In this document: piece after piece, positions 36,160 to 47,757 of the stretch
Layout of the letters: each line of letters starts with the position of its first letter
How positions within the stretch are numbered: position 1 is the stretch's first letter
NCBI GenBank assembly: GCA_028583685.1
Contig: JAMXIF010000086.1
Span: forward strand, 13,911,278-13,975,277
Length of the DNA: 64,000 nucleotides
Direction of reading: 5' to 3'
Origin: Petaurus breviceps papuanus
Lineage: Eukaryota; Chordata; Mammalia; Diprotodontia; Petauridae
The notes under the pieces: generated by a model
The model's database searches: none
Seen by the model: only the letters and a program-made list of their open reading frames with translations
What the model was told of the DNA's origin: nothing
Program-made: the position numbers and the translations under genes

Positions 36160-37209
36160 TCATGCTTCTCTTGCTTCTTGTATCTGAATGTCAGCTCTGG
36201 TTTTTTTCATCAAGAATGCTTGAAAGTCCTCTATTTCATTGAATGACCATATTTTCCCCTGAAATATGATACTCAGTTTTGCTGGATAGGTGATTCTTGG
36301 TTTTAATCCCAGCCCCTTTGACCTCCAGATTATATTCCAAACCCTGCTATCCCTCAATGTAGAAGCTGCCAGGTCCTGAGTTATCCTGATTGTGTTTCTA
36401 CAATATTGAAATTGTTTCTTCCTGGCTGCTTGTAATATTTTCTCCTTTATCTGGGAACACCTGAACCTGGCTATAATATTCCTAGGAGTTCTCTTTTGGG
36501 GATATTTTTCAAGAAGTGATCAGTGGATTCTTTCAACCTCTATTTTGCCCTCTGGTTCTAAAACGTCAGGGCAATTTTCCTTGAGAATTTCTTGAAGGAT
36601 GATTTCTAGGTTCTTTTTTTGATCATGGCTTTCAAGTAGTCCAATAATTTTTAAATTATCTCTCCTGGATCTATTTTCCAGGTCAGTAGTTTTTCCAGTG
36701 AGATATTTCACATTGCCTTTCATTTGTTTGGATCTGTTTAATAGTATCTTGATTTCTCATAAAGTCATTAGCTTCCATTTGCTCCAATCTAATTCTGAAG
36801 GAATTATTCTCTTCAGGGAGCTTTTGAGATTCTTTTTCCATCTGGCAAATTCGGCTTTTTAAGGCATTCTTCTCCTCATTGGCTTTTTGAGCCTCTTTTG
36901 CCATTTGAGTTAGTCTATTTTTAAGGGGTTATTTTCTTCAGTCAGGTTGTTGACCCTCTTTTCATGATTTTCTTGCATCATTCTCATTTCTCTTCCCAAT
37001 TTTTTGTCCACTTCTCTTATTTTGTTTTCAAAATCCTTCTTAAGCTCCTCTATGGCTTGTAAACAGTTCATATTTTTCTCGGGAGCTTTTGGTGCAGGAG
37101 TTCTCACTTCGTTGTCTTCCTCCTGTTCAATGCTTTGATCCTTTTTGTCCCCAAAAAAGGAATCCAACGTTGGATTGCTGTGCTTGCTTTGCTTCCTTTG
37201 CTTGCTCAT
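36160..37209 (-). pseudogene. HAL1/L1 ORF1p, disrupted
   Basis: Encodes the L1 ORF1 RNA-binding chaperone layout: start MSKQRKQSKHSNPTLDSFFG, a long coiled coil rich in E/K/N (about residues 40-170), an RRM-like part with RRDNLKIIGL, and a C-terminal domain with IIARFR, TQDLAASTLR and LGLKPRITYPAKL. It is disrupted by two frameshifts (near 36,920 and 36,735) and an in-frame TGA near 36,520 that looks like CpG decay. About 350 codons in all, close to the length of L1 ORF1p. Confidence 0.85.
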
Positions 37210-38045
37210 GTTGCCACTGAATTACTTGACTTTTGAGTTTTTTGCCACAGTAGAACTCTGCTTCCAGAGAGGAGAGCTTTGTCCCAAATTTCTGGGGGTT
37301 TTCTCATCTGCCAGAGCTATTAGTTGGGTGCCCTCTCTGAAGCCTCCACAGGCTCTGACACCTGGTCACACACCCCAGGACCTCCACCCAAGACAGTGAT
37401 CCAGATCCAAGAAGGTTAAAGCAAGAGCAATTACCCTCTGAAGGCTCACCCAGTCCTATGATCTGCAGGCCAGGAGCTTTGAAGTAGCTATGCAGCTGCA
37501 ACTGTGGACATAGGCTGGACTGCACTCTCCATCCCCATTTCCAAAGTCCACACTGACCTTTTACTTTGCCTTTGGCACTTATGGGTTGATAATTCTGGAA
37601 ACCACCATAGCTGCTGGTGATCCACTCTTCCAACATCTCTCCAACCATAGCTGGTTGGGGCCTCCCTGTGGGCTTATGCGGGGCTGGGCTCTGTTCCCAT
37701 TGTGCTTCAATGGACCCTTCCTGTCCCCTGCTGGGCTTCTTCATCAGGAGTTTTGTTTCTCTCTATCACTTTTTTGGTTCCGTAGCTCTAAAATTTGCTT
37801 AGAGTCATATTTTATAGGTATTTGAGGTGGTTATGGCGGGGGAGGGGGAGAGCGCATGGAGTTTTCCAGCTTCTACACTATCATCTTGGCTCAGCCCCTA
37901 AATCCAACATTTTACAGGTGAGGAAACTGAGGCCCAGGCTCACACAGGTAGAAAAATGCTGAAACAGAATTAAAAATTATCCCTTCCTGACTCCAAGTTT
38001 GGTCTCCAAATCTCTGAATTCCTTATATTCTGTTCTTCCTACTAT

Positions 38046-38213
38046 AACAGTGCCTCTTAAAACAAAACTTTTAGATATAGGATTGCCTGATTGCCTATAT
38101 AGTATTCAACTGCTTAATTATCTCTCTTAAATGTCATTTAAACCTGGATTTATCTCCTGCCTCTGATATATTTTGTATGTGTAACCCTGGGCATGTTACA
38201 GACTTTCAGGGCT
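38046..38213 (+). repeat. Spacer and MIR-type copy cut by a solo LTR
   Basis: About 38,130-38,213 is MIR-like ('aacctggatttatctcctgc', 'gtaaccctgggcatgttaca'). Confidence 0.5.
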
Positions 38214-38797
38214 TGTAACAGCAAGCACCCTAGCATACGCAGGATGTCTTCTAGCACAGGTTCTTTGATCTGCTTTTCTAAAGGAAAGCAACTCAAAAGG
38301 GGTTAACAGTCTTACTTTAATCAAACATATACATCATTCACTTATTTCAGGTGAAAAAGTCAGCACCCTGAACTTCAGAAAATGCAAACAGAATTTACAA
38401 GCAGATAAAAAGTACATATTTCAACAGGCAGGGCTTCTAGCTGTCTGACCATTACATACATACATAATACATAGTGAGTTACCAGAGAGGGAAGCACCAA
38501 CACCTGGGTTTTCAAAGCCAGGGGGGTCAATGGCTCCCCAGAGTCTCATCTGGCCAAATCACACAACTCTGCCCAAAAGTGAGCCCCAAAGCAAAACCTC
38601 ACCTCAGAAGTATATATAGCTTTCTTCAGGGTCAGAGGACATCACAACCTTCATAACCCACTGCCTAATTACAAAGTAACAAAAGGTGTAAAAGCCTTCC
38701 TGAAAAACAAGCCTCCCATAAGTAAGCTTCTCTTGTTGGGCTCCAAGCAAGGCCCATTAAGAGGCAGGGAAGATCTTCAAATTCCCTTACCATTACA
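38214..38797 (-). mobile_element. Solo LTR, copy 2 (endogenous retrovirus fossil)
   Basis: Ends TGTAACAGCAAG ... ACCATTACA. The flanks GGGCT (38,209-38,213) and TGGCT (38,798-38,802) match at 4 of 5. Same family as 14,015 and 57,671. It carries the TATA-like 'ctatatatac' (minus strand) and, further along, an ATTAAA-type polyadenylation signal, so minus orientation is inferred. No internal genes are present. Confidence 0.82.
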
Positions 38798-38815
38798 TGG
38801 CTCTAGGCCACTGAT

Positions 38816-39385
38816 ATCAAACTTAACTAGAAACAGATCCCTCTGTGGGCTGCAAATTAATATTATCTATGTTTTATTATACTTTTGGTTATTTTGTTAA
38901 ATATTTCCCAATTGCACTTTAATCTGGTTTGAGACAAATAGACAGCACATGATGTGTGTCTGACCCCTCTTCTCTAGGCAACTCTCCAAGACTATGTTGG
39001 TCTTAAAGAGGGTGCCAGTCTCCATTGATAGGGGTAGTTCTTCACTCCAGAGTTCTTTATACCAATATAATCACAGGGCTAGTCCCTAACCCTGCCTTTT
39101 TAAAAATGGTCTCTACACAGGATTGCTCAGTTGTTGTTCATTGTTCCAGTTGTATCCAACTCTTCGTGACGCCATTTGGGGTTTTCTTAGCAAAGATGCT
39201 GGATTCATTTGCCATTTCCTTCTCCAGCTCATTTTACATATGAAGCAACTGAAGCAAATAGGGTTAAGTGACTTGTCCAGGGTCACACAGTTAGTGTGTG
39301 TCTGAGGACAGATTTGAAATCAAGGAGATTCTTCCTCCTGACTCCAAGCCCAGCACTCTATCCACTGAGCCAACTTCAGCCCCTA
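38816..39385. repeat. hAT fossil, third-class SINE tail, Mar1-type SINE (-)
   Basis: 38,816-38,960 is hAT-type ('atgttttattatacttttgg', 'cactttaatctggtttgaga'). 38,965-39,090 is a SINE tail like that at 18,340. 39,120-39,385 is a complete antisense Mar1-type copy. Confidence 0.7.
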
Positions 39386-39414
39386 CAAAGCATTAGACTC
39401 TATTCTATTAAAAA

Positions 39415-39725
39415 TAGTTGAAAGTACATTATAGTGAGTGAATTAAGCACTGGCATTGGAAACAGGAAGACTCGGATTTAAAATCCTACCAAAGACACTC
39501 ACTAGATGAAGGATCCTGAGCAAGTTTCAGCTTTTCACTGAATCATAGTTTTGGAGCTGAAAGGGACCTTAGGAAACAGTTGGTCTATTTCCTCCATCCT
39601 CCATTGCATATATAAGGAAACCAAGACCCAGAGAGAAGCTATGTGACTTAGCCAACTGTAATCTAACCCAGGTCCTCTAACTCCATGTCAGCACGCTTTC
39701 TCCTGAACCACAAACCCTTGTCATT
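39415..39725. repeat. Two MIR-type copies
   Basis: 39,415-39,540 in plus, 39,541-39,725 in minus orientation ('ttggagctgaaagggacctt'). Confidence 0.6.
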
Positions 39726-40089
39726 AATTATCTGTCATTAGAGAAGGGATCCCTGAAAAGGGAGGGGACAGTTTCAGTGTCCTCCAACTAAGAACCCTTC
39801 TAAGTCTAAGATTCCACGACCCTGGACAGAATGATGCTTTCCTGTTGAAGAGGCCTGTTTTACAGGGTGTCTTTTTTTTTTTTCATTTGCCTCTCTAGTG
39901 TAACGTGACCCTCTTAGGTTACAGAGCAGACACGTGCTTAAGGAGCAGAGAAGACTGGTTCATTCATTTATCCAACAAAGATTTATTTATATAGTGATGT
40001 CTTAGGGGGAGGAGTTTTGTGGGAAGTGGAGAGAAGAGGCACTTGAGAAGGATCTGAGAGAGGTGCCCAATGATGCTGATTTCTTCTGG

Positions 40090-40500
40090 CGAGATTGTTA
40101 ATAATAGCTGACATTTTTGTAACACTTTATGCTTTCAAAGCACTCTACAGGCACTAACTCATTTAATCCTACCAGCCCTGTGAGAGAGGTGGCAAGTGTT
40201 AGGTTTGCCAACTTAGAGCTGGGAGGGACCTCAATAGCCATCTGGGCCATTCCCTCATTTTATAAATAAGGAAACTAAGATCCCAGTAGGGTTAAGTGAC
40301 TTATCCAAGTTCATGCAGGTAGTAGGCTACAAAAAAACAGAATGTGAACTGAGGCCCTTGACTCCAAGTTCCTCCTTCTTTCCACTGTACAGCATTGCCT
40401 CTTGCCTCCTTCTCCTCATCCTACAAATAAGAAGGGAACCTTAAGTGACTTACCCAAGTCATATAGCTATTAAGTAAGAGAGCTAGGAGTCTGAATTTGT
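40090..40500 (-). repeat. MIR-type copy with another MIR-type copy inside
   Basis: The outer copy (40,090-40,203 and 40,405-40,500) is interrupted by an inner antisense copy (40,204-40,404, 'ttagagctgggagggacctc'). Confidence 0.6.
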
Positions 40501-42800
40501 TTTTCATCAGCTGTCCACCAACAAAAGATGGGCATGTTTGGGGTTACCAGAATAGATTTCCTTATAGGGTACCAGCAGGGAATCAGATGAGATAGCTAGA
40601 GATAGGTACCCAAAGGTGCCAAGGGAACACTGCAGGATTGTCTGGAACAACTTCCACTTCAAACTGAAAATTAAATGAAATTAATGGGTCCTAGGGTTGA
40701 GGGGAGAGAAGAGTAGGCTGATGAGGGACAGGGTTCATCATTCACATGAAACTAAGTTATTAGATTTCCAACCTGCCCTCTGGGAAAGTTAGGAATGAAT
40801 GACTCTTCAGTGCTTTGGAAAAATTCAAATACCAGTCAGAATTGAGATTTCCAAGCAAAGTAGGTAAAAAGTGTAAAGCTTTCCTCAGGTCATGGGACTT
40901 GTTGGTTCATTCAGGGGACCGACGGGTCTTTGCGGTCTCATCTTGAAAGAGTCACAAACTCACTGTGTCACCTTGGCAAGTTGACTGATCACCCTGGACC
41001 TTAGCACCCAGCCCAGCTGCAGGAAGGGTTGAAAGCAGGACCTCACTGAAACCAGATGCTGCCTCTGTGCAGGGCCCTCAGCAGTAAATAATATCTTATA
41101 TACTTTGTTCCTGGCAGCAGATACTAAAGTTTCATGGAGTATGAACTGTTATAACCCCCTGTTTTCACTTGCTTCTAAATTTCTGGAAATTTCTCCTTTG
41201 GGCTTGATTTTTTCCGTACTTGGTCTCAGCCCAAAGCTTTTTGGAAAGTTTGATTAAAATCCACTCAGCTGTTTTTGCTGAGTTACAGAAGAATATGGGG
41301 AAATGTAGTGTTTTTCTGATCCTAAAGGCAACTTCAAATGCTGTTTGCCCTCTTATGCTTTAAAACAAAATGCTTCCAAATTTGACACACTTTACCCTGG
41401 AAATTAATGGTATATGATGCAAGGGACATTTCTGAGCATCTAGTCCATCCCTTTGCCTTTAAGTAGGACCACATGTAAACCACTCAAGAGAGAAAAGGCT
41501 CTATCCTATTTTTAAAGACCTCTAATGGGAAGATGTCACACACTCCCTCAGGAATCCATCCTAGGTTACTGGTAAGCAACCTCAGTTACTATAAATCCTT
41601 CAGCCCTTTTTGGCTCCTTGCTGTGTATTTTCAGGCCTTCATCCAAACCAGACTTCATGTCTGTATGTAGGCATGCCCCTCCTCCGCATTTTGAGTCGAT
41701 TGACCATGAATACTTGATACTTGAAGATATGCCAACAACCTCTATATACTTTTGATTGGGAGGTGTAGTTATTCTAGTTGGAAATTTTCCATCCTGTGGT
41801 TAGGCCTGTTTTTGAGTTATCTCTTCTTTTAAAGAATGCACAGAAGTTATTACAGAGCAATCACAGACCAACTCAAATAATTCTTTCTTTGGAGTTTCCA
41901 TCTATTAAAGTTGAGACTCTGAGTGGACAACAGACTTCTGTGCATGGAAGACTTAATTCAAGCAGTTGTCAGCAACTATTAATTAGCCTCTCCTGGGGCT
42001 CTAAGACAGCATCTCTAGGTTCTGTGAGTTGGTGATTGAGCATTGTGGGTGTCTTGGTGGGAGGTCTGGCTCAAGGGAGTATATTTATGATGCAGTGGTT
42101 ATTGAATGAGAAAAATAGAAAGGGATTTGAGAAAAAAACAGAGCTTAGATCATTTCCATGATAGAAGAAGGTAAAAGATGGAAAGAGAAAGAATAATTGG
42201 GAATAGATGTCTGGGAGAAAGAGTTTGCCAGTTCAGACCCTCAGAGTTAATTCTTTTCTTAGAGCAAGTATGAGGAAGAGAATCTGTGTGTGTGTGACCT
42301 TGTGCAGGACCCTGCTGGATCTGTGGAAAGTGGGCAGAAGCTGACACTCCTGACTGTGTAGGCTGGCCAGAGAGGGCATATCGTGAAGCGATATTATAGA
42401 GGAACAACAAAATGATGACAAAGCTTTGGCAGGTATAGATATCAGATTGGCACAATTCTTAGACCATAGTGGTCTACACAGGGGAGAAAAGTGCGCCCAG
42501 GAAATACAAATAAAACCAGGGTTTAGTAAAAGATTTGAGCATAATAAGAGCCTACCCTTGTGGTCCCTGTCATTATTGTTATACCACTAAGGAACCTATT
42601 AACTCATTTAGAGCATTGTATTATTACTAACAAGGCCAAGGTTAAAGATCTATTGCGATGGTTGGCATAACTTCCTCCCATGGCCACAAACTGTACTCCT
42701 ACACCCATCTATCTACCTCCCGAATACTTACCTTTGGTCAAATAGAGGCAGTCAGAAGAATAGGGATGACAGAAGTAGTCTATCACTATGGTTGGAAAAG
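40501..42800. other. Mostly unassigned
   Basis: Only 41,420-41,700 vaguely resembles antisense CR1/L3. The remainder is single-copy-looking, with no exon-like frame. This is one of the longest repeat-poor stretches in the window. Confidence 0.4.
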
Positions 42801-42820
42801 CAACTCAGTGTATTTTCTTT

Positions 42821-43123
42821 TTTTTTTTTTTTAAAGCAATCAGGGTTAAGTAACTTGCTCAAGGTTACACGGCCAGTTATTTCTGGGTGTGGTGCTGAGT
42901 ATCTGAGCCCAGATTTGATCCAGGTCATCCCAACACTGGAGCCGGTGCTCTTACTCGCTGAGCCACCTGGCTGCCCCTAAGCAATTGGGGTTAAGTAACT
43001 TGCTCAAGGTTACACGGACAGGTGTTTCTGGGTGGGTGCTAAGTGTCTGAGCCCGGATTCGATCTCCAGGTCTTCTCAACACTGGAGCTGGTGCTCTAAC
43101 TCGCTATGCTACCTGGCCGCCCC
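42821..43123 (-). repeat. Dimeric SINE, head-to-tail, one insertion unit
   Basis: Read on the minus strand, a 146-base monomer (43,123-42,978) ending '...ccaattgctta' is followed directly by a second monomer starting 'ggggcagccagg' (42,977 down) that ends in an A-tail. Both share 'cagcgagt(t)agagcacc(g/a)gctcc' and a B-box-like 'atcgaatccgggct' or diverged form. A perfect 14-base duplication agtgtattttcttt flanks the pair (42,807-42,820 and 43,124-43,137) with no duplication between them. A single monomer of this subfamily lies at 53,273-53,427. Confidence 0.88.
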
Positions 43124-43137
43124 AGTGTATTTTCTTT

Positions 43138-43375
43138 GTACATTTGTTGGTTTTCAGTCATGGCTGGCTCTTCATGACCCCATTTGGGGTTTTCTTGGCA
43201 AAGATACTGGATTGGTTTATCATTTCCTTCTCTCGGCTCATTTTATAAATGAGGGAACTGAGGCAAAGGGAATTAAGTGACTTGCCCAGGGTCACACAGA
43301 AATAAGTGTCTGAGGCCACATTTGAACTCAGGTCTTCCTGACTCCAGCCCCAGCATTTTACCTACTATGCCATAG
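43138..43375 (-). repeat. Mar1-type SINE
   Basis: Antisense: 'cttggcaaagatactggatt', 'ttgcccagggtcacacaga', 'gaactcaggtcttcctgac'. Confidence 0.85.
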
Positions 43376-44483
43376 CTTTGGAGCTAGAAGGGAATTAGGG
43401 TTAGCTGGAAGGGAACTCAGAGATGACTGAGAGGCTTGTTATTCTAGGTAACAGAGGAGAACACCTTATTACACATCACCATATTTTATTTTATTCTTGT
43501 CTTCTTTCCCCTGTATAAAATATGATGGGAAAATCACTAGGCTCGGAGTCAGAAGACCCGGATTTGAGTCCCTGTGGGCCATCTACTTTCTGTCTGTAAC
43601 ATCAGGTCACTTAACTTTGAGAGGTTAAGCCTCAGTTTTCTCATTGTCAAATGGAGATCACATTGGTACCATTCATCTCACAGACTTATGAGGAAAGTGC
43701 TTGCAGAAATAAAAAATTCACAACTATTATTTACTATTATGAGAAATTAACACTATAAGGAATGAAAGGAAAATTGGTAGGCTACGTCAGTTCTCAAGAG
43801 AATGTGTTAGAGTCCATTATTCCAATGGGTTTCCCAACATTTGGCTTCTTCAAGTCACTTTCATAATCAGTTATTATGCACTTACTGTGTTGGGTGCTGA
43901 TTTCCTTTTTATTTCTGTACTTCAAGTAACTGTGATTTTATCAGTGTGAATATTCCCTCCACTAATATAATCTATATCACCTTAAGGATTTTGTTGCTGG
44001 TCACTGAATGTTGCTATGGTTAAAAGCTCTATCTTCCAGGGTACAGTAGACTAGACTTGGTCCCTGGGTCCACAGTAAAAGCCTTTTCAGCTTGGTAGGA
44101 CCTACCAAAGCTTGTGCTTTGTTGATATAACTTTAAAGAGCCCATGATAACTTTCAAGACTTGATAAGGAGTCAGAATAAGGGTGTTTGTGTTCTCATGG
44201 AGCTTACAGGCTTGTCAGTAAGACTGTTATAAGCACATAGAAAAATAATACAAAATATTACATGATAAATTCATTGGAAAGATGCAAGGTTAGATGGGGT
44301 AGAGAAATGTCATTGTTGTAATTCCTCTTCCACCCAAACCTGGGATAGTTTGGCAGCACTGTGAGACCCATGCTTAGAATGCAAAGGGAGACATGACTCC
44401 TGATTGGCTCAGAGAGACCCCTGAACCAATGACATAACTACCTTTTAGGAGAAACACACTTCAAACAAGGAGTTATCTGTGGT
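43376..44483. other. MIR-type scraps, then unassigned
   Basis: 43,535-43,735 is a plus-strand MIR-like copy. The remaining ~750 bases are unrecognised. Confidence 0.45.
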
Positions 44484-44815
44484 GGAGGTTCTTAAATGTT
44501 TGTGTCATAGTCTCCTTTGGCAGTCAGATAAAGTCTATAGACCCCTTCTCAGAATAATTATTTTAATGCATAAAATAAGTTACATTGAATTACAAAGATA
44601 GCTAATTATATTGAAATAAAGATATGCATATATACATACACATACATATTCAAACATATGTATATGTGTGTACATGTGTGTGTGTGTGTACACACACATA
44701 TGAACTTGGTTGGGAATCTATATATTCATTCATTCATTCATTTTTTTTTTACTCCCGACCAAGTTCACGGATAGTGAAATCTATCCACAGACCCAGGTCT
44801 TGAACTCCCAAGTTA
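44484..44815. mobile_element. hAT fossil with internal TG/TA microsatellite
   Basis: 'agaccccttctcagaataat', 'tgcataaaataagttacatt' and, at the far end, 'caagttcacggatagtgaaa'. Same family as 47,565-47,757, expanded by CATA/(TG)n at about 44,625-44,700. Confidence 0.65.
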
Positions 44816-45644
44816 AAGAATTTGAGAGGCAAGCTTCAGATCAAAGGTCTCTGATCCTATCAGGAGACAAATATTTCTTTCCTCACTTCACTCATCCCAT
44901 TTCTGTCCCTTGGGGAAAATCACCCCAGGCTTGGATGGGAATCAGGGTTATACTGATTAGCTGCATCAGGAGGCTTTGTCAGGACATTACTCCATCAGCT
45001 GTAGTTCTCAAAGCTACCCCAGCTGTGAGCTGTCCCCGAGACTCTTTTCCAATTTACTTAGGATAGGGTTTTTCCCATCTCTAGTCTCTGTGGTAGGATT
45101 TTGGTATTCTGGCTTCTGCATCTTCCAGATCAAACATTTATGTTCAGCTGAATGAGTCTTTCTTTAATCACTCCCGTGAAGCTCCAGTTCTTTCCAGATG
45201 TTGAAGCTGTATCATCCATGGAAGGGTGTGATCTGGTTGTAGAATCATGAAATCATAGAACACTGAAGCCCGGAGGAATCTTAGAGATCATTTGATCCAC
45301 TGTCTTCATTTATTAGATTTAGGAGATCAGCCACACTGTTTCCCATCAAAAAAAATCTTACCTTAGATATTACAACTCCCTATCTGAAGTATTTACAAAT
45401 AAATGAAACAATTTTCAGTTTGCTCTGGTTAATGATTTTCATCTGCCTCTAGTCTGTTTCTGCTCACTGAGTAAAGATTTTGCTTGATTAGAATGTATAA
45501 CTAAAGATTATATTTTAAGTGCATCTTTTTCACATTCCTTAAAGAGATTGTTTTCTTGTTTTTGTTTTTTTTTTAAGTAAAATTCTTCCCTTCTTTGGAT
45601 TTGTTGAGAAACTCATTTTATAGATAAGGAGGAAAAAATGGTTT
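44816..45644. other. Mostly unassigned
   Basis: 45,240-45,310 looks like a MIR/L3 tail ('gaatcatgaaatcatagaac'). Nothing coding is supported. Confidence 0.45.
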
Positions 45645-45995
45645 CCCCTTTTAGCTAACATGTGGCAGGCACTATGCTAAGTGCTTTACAATTATTATTT
45701 CATTTAATCTTCACAACAAGCCTGGGAGGTAAGTGCTATTATCTCCATTCTGAAGATGAGGAAATTGAGGCAAACAGAGGTTAAGCAACTTGCCCAGGGT
45801 CATACAAGTAAATATATACTAGTAAATATACTACATATTTACATATATATACTATATATATAAATATATACTATATTTACATATAGTGTATATATTATAT
45901 ATAAATATACTAAAAAGTACTAGTAAATATATAAGGTTAGATTTGAACTCAGGTCTTCCTGACTTTAGGCCCAGCATTCTTTCCATTGAGCAACC
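45645..45995 (-). repeat. MIR-type SINE with an AT-rich expansion inside
   Basis: SINE text runs to 'cagggtcatacaagtaaata' (45,795) and resumes at 'ggttagatttgaactcaggt' (45,937). Between them is about 120 bases of near-pure A/T built of 'actagtaaatata'-like units, not present in other copies. Confidence 0.75.
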
Positions 45996-46483
45996 TAGCT
46001 AGAGATAATAGTACTAAATGTATTCAGAATTACATAATGTGTTTTGTCCAAAATTTGCAAAAAAAAAAACTTTGGAAATGTTTTGGAGGATGGAAGAAAA
46101 GAAACACCGTCATATCTGCCACCTTTATCATTTTAGTAAGTTTGGGTGAGTCTTCAGTATTGAAGATATTCTTAAAGAGGAAGAGTCTAAGACCCCTAAC
46201 CCTGACCCTCCTACCCTTCTAAGTCTGGTCTCTCAAACTCAGGGAGGGAATTTCCAAGCAGCATTTGCTCTAGAGGGAGTGTGGATGGAACCTTTGCACA
46301 AAGTTCTAGGGCCAAAATAAACATCCCATCATTCCGTAGTTTTCTTTTGTGAAAAGGAAAACATCCCTGCCATTATTGTACTAAGGGGATCCATATTACC
46401 AGCTTTGGAAAGAGAAGCCAGTGGCTTATGGAGGCATTTTGTGAGTGAAGGGTGGTGCAGAGTTTATTGCCAAAGTTCTATCA

Positions 46484-46512
46484 ACACACACACACACACA
46501 CACACACACACA
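46484..46512. repeat. (CA)n microsatellite
   Basis: About 14 CA units. Confidence 0.95.
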
Positions 46513-46564
46513 TTTATATGCTTCCTTTTTTTCCTCTTGTCTATTTTTTGTTAATGACAACTGG

Positions 46565-47515
46565 GAGGCAACATGGTGTAGTGGAAAGAATGCTGGATAT
46601 ATCAGTAAACCTGGGTTCATAGGGGCTCTGTCCCTTTTATTTATGGAGTTAGAATTCTGTGACCATAGGGAGATCATTTAACCTCTTGACAATTTCCTTG
46701 TTGTTGTTGTTGATGATGATGATAACTCGCTTTTTTATGGAACTTTTAAGTTCTTTGTATATATTACCTCATTTGATCTCCACACTGTGGCACACTAGAA
46801 TGGACCCTGGCTCTTGGTAGTCAGAGGAAGGGTTCAGATCCCATCCCTAAGCACCACTACCTCTGTGATCATGGGTATAACACTTAACCTCCCTGCGACT
46901 CAGTTTCCTCCTCTTTAAAATGATGGGGTTGGAGAGATGGCCTCTGAGACCTCATAGACCTCCCTTCCAGGTCTAGCTCTATGATTCTATGACTAATCCT
47001 GTGAGCTAAGGAATACAGGTATTTCTGTTTCTATTTTTCAGGTGACAATAAGGTTTTTATAATTTAAATAACTTGTCTATGGTCAGTCAACTACTAAGTA
47101 ACAGTGGCAAAATCTGATTCCAGGTCTCTATTCCAACTCTAGCCTTCATTCTATAATGCCACCAATAATAATATTTATAGTACTTATCTCACAGGATTTC
47201 TGGAAGGAAAACATTTTGTAAACTTTAAAATGCTATATAAGTTATTTTTGTTTGGGCAGCTAGGTAGTATAATAGATAGAGCACCAGGCCTGGAATAAAG
47301 AAAACTTTCCTTCATGAGTTCAAATCTGGCCTCAGACATTTATCAATTGTATGACGCTGGGCAAATCATTTAACCCTGCTTACCTCAATTTCTTCATCTG
47401 TAAAATAAACTGGAGAAGAAAATGGTAAAAACATTTCAGTTTCTTTGCCAAGAAAATACCATATGGGGTCACAAAGATTTAGACATGATGGAAATGACTA
47501 AACAACAAAAAGTTT
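46565..47515. repeat. Run of MIR-type copies and one Mar1-type SINE
   Basis: MIR-like: 46,565-46,680 (+), 46,695-46,785 (-), 46,790-46,995 (+), 47,000-47,160 (-), 47,165-47,245 (+). 47,250-47,515 is a Mar1-type copy with the full RTE-like tail. Confidence 0.65.
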
Positions 47516-47564
47516 TGTTTGAGGGTAAGACTTCTACTAATGTAGTACCTGCTCTGCAATTTAT

Positions 47565-47757
47565 AATATTAGGGCAGGGGTTTTTAACTTTTTTTGTGTC
47601 ATGGACCCCTTTTAAGTCTGCCAAAGCACATAAACCCCTTCTCAGAATCATGTTTTTAAAATGCATAAATTAAGATACATAGGGTTACAAAAGAAATTGA
47701 TTACAAATATAATAACCAAAATAAATTTTTTAAAAGTTCATGGGCCCCAGTTTAAGA
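47565..47757. mobile_element. hAT-type fossil
   Basis: 'ggcaggggtttttaactttt' and 'catgggccccagtttaagaa' are inverted ends. The middle 'accccttctcagaatcatgt' matches 44,484-44,815. Confidence 0.65.

Larger units (their letters stand above)
34978..37900 (-). mobile_element. HAL1 (half-L1), full length with target duplications
   Basis: A LINE-1-derived element with ORF1 only. Its 5' end at 37,900 reads GGGGCTGAGCCAAGATGATA, which resembles L1 5' ends with their YY1-type CAAGATGG site. A 5' UTR of about 690 bases precedes ORF1 (37,209-36,160). A purine-rich 3' UTR then leads straight to an L1-type 3' end at 34,978, with no ORF2. A perfect 13-base duplication aatccaacatttt flanks it (34,965-34,977 and 37,901-37,913). 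The 400-N gap inside could hide sequence, but flanking text on both sides of the gap is 3'-UTR-like. Confidence 0.78.
34923..38045 (-). repeat. MIR-type SINE split by HAL1
   Basis: Pieces at 34,923-34,977 ('gagttggaaggaactttaga') and 37,914-38,045 ('acaggtgaggaaactgaggc') become one continuous antisense MIR-like copy once HAL1 and one duplication are removed. Confidence 0.8.

Noticed and set aside
38209-38802. Treating the GGGCT/TGGCT flanks as a perfect duplication
   Set aside because: They match at only 4 of 5, so they support the LTR boundary less strongly than in the other two copies.
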